NCBI RefSeq assembly: GCF_002161445.1
Contig: NZ_NFHT01000014.1
Coordinates: 1-64,000, forward strand
DNA: 64,000 nt
From: Alistipes sp. An66
GTDB taxonomy: Bacteria > Bacteroidota > Bacteroidia > Bacteroidales > Rikenellaceae
Direction: 5' to 3'
This document shows positions 61,557-64,000 of the stretch, one piece after another. The notes under the pieces are model-generated. The model did no database searches, had not been told where the DNA came from, and saw only the letters and a program-made list of their open reading frames with translations. The first letter of the stretch is position 1; the number at the start of each line of letters is the position of its first letter. A program made the translations under genes and the position numbers.

Positions 61557-62440
61557 GGTTTTTCGGTGGGTTGGTTCGGCTGGGACAGGATCCGTTTCAG
61601 ACAGTAGAACATCGACTCTCTCCAATGCGGGATCTCGATGCCGAACGTACGTTTGAGTTTGCTTTTGTCGAGCACCGAGTAGGCGGGGCGCGGTGCTTTC
61701 GTGGGATACTCCGCGGTGCGGCAGGGTGCGATCCGGCACTTGTCGTGCCCTGCGGCGCGGGCGATCTCCACGGCGAAATCGTACCACGAACAGACGCCCT
61801 CGTCCGAGAAGTGGTAAATACCCTCGTTTCCGCGGTCGAGCCCGCCTTCGAGGATCGAAAAGATGGCCAGCGCCAGATCTCCGGCATAGGTTGGCGTGCC
61901 GACCTGGTCGAATACCACGTTGAGCGACTCGCGCTCGGCGGTCAGACGCAGCATGGTTTTCAGGAAGTTGTTTCCGTATTCGGAGTAGAGCCAGGCCGTG
62001 CGCAGGATCAGGTAGCGGCAGCCGGCCTTCACGACCGCCTCCTCGCCGGCGCGTTTCGTTCGTCCGTAGGCCCCGAGCGGAGCCGTCGGGCACTCCTCGG
62101 TGTAGGGCTCCGAGGCCCGTCCGTCGAAGACGTAATCCGTCGAGACGTGTACCAGCAGCGCCCCGGTTTCGGCTGCGGTCCGGGCGAGGTTTTCCACCGC
62201 CTGACGGTTCAGCCGGTCGGCGGTCTCTTCGTCCTCCTCGGCGCGTTCGACGTTGGTGTAGGCCGCGCAGTTGACGATGGCTTCGATGCGGTGCTCCGTC
62301 ACGCAGGCGCGGACGGCAGCGGCATCCGTGATGTCGAGCTCGGCGACATCCGTAAAGAGATAGTTGTTGGGCGACACGGCTCCCAGACGCTGCATTTCGC
62401 GCCCCAACTGACCGTTGGCGCCCGTTACGAGTATGTTCAT
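61553..62440 (-). CDS. rmlD: dTDP-4-dehydrorhamnose reductase
   Basis: The 295-residue SDR-like protein begins MNILVTGANGQLGREMQRLG. It has INCAAYTNVERAEEDEE, VHVSTDYVFDG, and the active-site segment PLGAYGRTKRAGEEAV with the Tyr and Lys pair. LRTAWLYSEYGNNFLKTMLR and GIYHFSDEGVCSWYDFA follow. It makes dTDP-L-rhamnose from dTDP-4-keto-rhamnose with NAD(P)H. It lies 3 bases after the rmlC stop and overlaps rmlB. Confidence 0.95.
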   Translation of the reverse strand: MNILVTGANGQLGREMQRLGAVSPNNYLFTDVAELDITDAAAVRACVTEHRIEAIVNCAAYTNVERAEEDEETADRLNRQAVENLARTAAETGALLVHVSTDYVFDGRASEPYTEECPTAPLGAYGRTKRAGEEAVVKAGCRYLILRTAWLYSEYGNNFLKTMLRLTAERESLNVVFDQVGTPTYAGDLALAIFSILEGGLDRGNEGIYHFSDEGVCSWYDFAVEIARAAGHDKCRIAPCRTAEYPTKAPRPAYSVLDKSKLKRTFGIEIPHWRESMFYCLKRILSQPNQPTEKP

Positions 62441-62443
62441 TGC

Positions 62444-63013
62444 CTAATAGAGTTTCATGTTGTAATCGAAAAGCCACTCTGCATCGTGCAGACGGCTGTG
62501 ATGACGATCCTTCTCCGAGAGGATCACCTTCTCCGCGGGAATCCGCCAGTCGATTGCCAGATCGGGGTCGTCCCAGGCCAGGGCGCCTTCCGACTGCGGG
62601 GCATAGAAGTTGTCGCACTTGTATTGGAAGACGACCTCGTCGGAGAGAACGCTGAACCCGTGGGCGAATCCGCGCGGGATGAAGAACTGACGATGGTTCT
62701 CCTCGGTCAGTTCCACGGCGACATGCTGCCCGAAGGTCGGGGATCCGCGCCGGATGTCGACCGCGACGTCCAGCACGGCGCCCTTGATGACGCGCACGAG
62801 TTTCGACTGTGCATGGGGCGGTTTCTGGAAGTGCAGCCCGCGCAGCACGCCATAAGAGGATTTGCTTTCGTTGTCCTGCACGAAGTGAATGGGCATCACC
62901 TTTTCGCAGAATTCGCGTTCGGAGAAGGATTCGAAGAAATAGCCGCGTTCGTCGTATGCCAGATGAGGCTCGATGATGATGAGCCCGTCTATGGATGTTT
63001 TGATCACTTCCAT
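62444..63013 (-). CDS. rmlC: dTDP-4-dehydrorhamnose 3,5-epimerase
   Basis: The 189-residue cupin-fold protein starts at the ATG at 63013 (MEVIKTSIDGLIIIEP). It contains DERGYFFESFSEREF, FVQDNESKSSYGVLRGLHFQ (the catalytic His is in RGLHFQ), VLDVAVDIRRGSPTFGQHVA, FFIPRGFAHGFSVLSDE and the late WDDPDLAIDW. It epimerises C3 and C5 of the keto sugar. One base separates the rmlA stop from this start. A further upstream in-frame start lies inside rmlA and is unlikely. Confidence 0.95.
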   Translation of the reverse strand: MEVIKTSIDGLIIIEPHLAYDERGYFFESFSEREFCEKVMPIHFVQDNESKSSYGVLRGLHFQKPPHAQSKLVRVIKGAVLDVAVDIRRGSPTFGQHVAVELTEENHRQFFIPRGFAHGFSVLSDEVVFQYKCDNFYAPQSEGALAWDDPDLAIDWRIPAEKVILSEKDRHHSRLHDAEWLFDYNMKLY

Positions 63014-63014
63014 G

Positions 63015-63920
63015 TTACACAAAATCGGAGTCTTCGGTTTGTTGCTTCTCCTCAATTACTTTGAGCAGATACTGGCCATATTGGTTTTTGCACATGGGTT
63101 CCGCCAGCCGTCGCATCTGCTCCGCGGAGATCCACCCTTTGCGGAAGGCGATGCCTTCGAGACAGGCGATTTTCAGCCCCTGCCGCTTCTCGATTACTTC
63201 GATGAAGATTGATGCCTCCGAGAAAGAGTCGTGCGTTCCGGTGTCGAGCCATGCGAAGCCGCGCCCGAGGGTTTTGACCTTCAACTCCCCGGCGGCGAGG
63301 AACTCCTGATTCACGGCGGTGATCTCCAACTCGCCGCGGGGCGAGGGTTTGATTCCTTTGGCGATCCCGACGACGCGGTTGGGATAGAAGTAGAGCCCCA
63401 CGACGGCGTAGTTGGACTTGGGTTTTGCGGGCTTCTCTTCGATGGAGAGGCAGTTGCCCTCACTGTCGAACTCCGCCACGCCGTAACGCTCCGGGTCGTC
63501 GACCCAATAGCCGAAGACGGTGGCCTTTGCCTCCGTTTCGGCATTGGCCACAGCCTCTTTGAGCAGGGCCGAGAAGCCGTTTCCGTGGAAGATGTTGTCT
63601 CCGAGCACCAGACATACGGCGTCGTTTCCGATGAATTTCTCACCGATGAGGAAGGCCTGGGCGAGTCCGTCGGGCGAGGGCTGCTCGGCGTATTCGAACC
63701 GCACGCCGATCTCGGAACCGTCGCCCAACAGACGCCGGAAGCCCGGCAGGTCAGCTGGCGTCGAGATGATCAGAATCTCCCGGATCCCGGCCAGCATCAG
63801 CACCGAGATGGGATAATAGATCATCGGCTTGTCATAGATGGGCAGCAGTTGCTTGCTGACCCCTTTCGTAATCGGATAGAGCCGGGTGCCGCTGCCGCCG
63901 GCCAGAACGATGCCTTTCAT
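63015..63920 (-). CDS. rmlA: Glucose-1-phosphate thymidylyltransferase
   Basis: The 301-residue nucleotidyltransferase has the signature [20 protein letters not shown] followed by [26 protein letters not shown] provides the metal-binding Asp, and [20 protein letters not shown] and [17 protein letters not shown] complete the fold. It activates glucose-1-phosphate with dTTP and opens the rmlA-C-D-B operon on the minus strand. dTDP-L-rhamnose goes to cell-surface glycans. About 48 bases separate it from the tail of a possible upstream gene. Confidence 0.95.
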   Translation of the reverse strand: MKGIVLAGGSGTRLYPITKGVSKQLLPIYDKPMIYYPISVLMLAGIREILIISTPADLPGFRRLLGDGSEIGVRFEYAEQPSPDGLAQAFLIGEKFIGNDAVCLVLGDNIFHGNGFSALLKEAVANAETEAKATVFGYWVDDPERYGVAEFDSEGNCLSIEEKPAKPKSNYAVVGLYFYPNRVVGIAKGIKPSPRGELEITAVNQEFLAAGELKVKTLGRGFAWLDTGTHDSFSEASIFIEVIEKRQGLKIACLEGIAFRKGWISAEQMRRLAEPMCKNQYGQYLLKVIEEKQQTEDSDFV

Positions 63921-63968
63921 ATTCCGGTAATTATTATAACATGATTGCAGGTTGCCTTCCGTTCCGGA

Positions 63969-64000
63969 TCAGATCTTGTCGACGAGGTTTTGTATGCTGA
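63969..64000 (-). CDS. 3' end of a possible upstream gene, cut by the window edge
   Basis: The last 32 bases read, on the minus strand, SIQNLVDKI followed by TGA. The length is far too short for a family call. Its position just upstream of rmlA on the same strand would fit another cell-surface glycan gene. Confidence 0.25.
   Translation of the reverse strand, partial: SIQNLVDKI

Noticed and set aside
60420-62618. Apparent 732-codon fusion ending in RmlB
   Set aside because: The upstream half is an out-of-frame reading of rmlD. The ATG at 61556 begins a complete RmlB and overlaps the rmlD stop by four bases.
1-64000. CRISPR arrays, tRNA and rRNA genes
   Set aside because: No regularly spaced repeats, cloverleaf patterns or rRNA-like sequence were seen by eye in any intergenic gap. 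A covariance search would be needed to exclude tRNAs fully.

Overview
The window looks like a chromosome segment of a gut Bacteroidales bacterium, probably Alistipes-like (Rikenellaceae). The evidence is three SusC/SusD pairs, BACON-domain lipoproteins, a hybrid two-component sensor with an AraC output, many upstream sites matching the Bacteroidetes promoter (TTG/TTTG, about 20 nt, TAnnTTTG), and fairly high GC over most of the window. The genus is an inference from style, not a database match.

Bases 1-4.7 kb are the worn end of a conjugative or mobilizable element. They hold a relaxase C-terminus, a DUF932-type protein, a RecA-fold ATPase, a PLD-type nuclease and several gene scraps (part of an AAA ATPase, part of a zinc-ribbon protein, a probable frameshifted ORF). 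Bases 4.7-13.3 kb are an accessory island with lower and uneven GC. It carries a WYL regulator with a WG-repeat protein, a strongly folded non-coding element of about 190 nt, a likely graspetide cassette (short precursor overlapping an ATP-grasp ligase, then two membrane proteins of unknown role), a possible uracil-DNA-glycosylase-like protein, an AAA+ ATPase and a promoter-terminator unit that looks like a small RNA gene.

Bases 13.3-19.1 kb hold an AraC regulator divergent from a flavodoxin and an SDR oxidoreductase, then a LuxR-type regulator and a stand-alone TonB-dependent receptor. Bases 19.3-35.0 kb hold a SusC/SusD pair with no glycosidase, a divergent pair of surface lipoproteins (one resembling the P68 RBP/TagC or helveticin J propeller family), and a glycerophosphate module: DeoR regulator, GlpT/UhpT-type antiporter, sn-glycerol-1-phosphate dehydrogenase, glycerophosphodiesterase lipoprotein and HAD phosphatase. 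Together they suggest scavenging of glycerol-phosphate polymers or lipid head groups, perhaps including the sn-1 enantiomer.

Bases 35.1-47.5 kb are a polysaccharide utilization locus (PUL). A membrane-spanning propeller/HTH regulator lies divergent from SusC, SusD, a glycoamylase-family (GH144-like) lipoprotein, a GH35-like enzyme and a repeat-bearing surface lipoprotein. Bases 47.6-60.3 kb are a second PUL on the minus strand (SusC, SusD, GH16-like lipoprotein, arylsulfotransferase-like lipoprotein, GH20 hexosaminidase) with its divergent hybrid two-component sensor. Bases 60.4-63.9 kb carry the dTDP-L-rhamnose operon rmlA-rmlC-rmlD-rmlB. No tRNA, rRNA or CRISPR array was seen.
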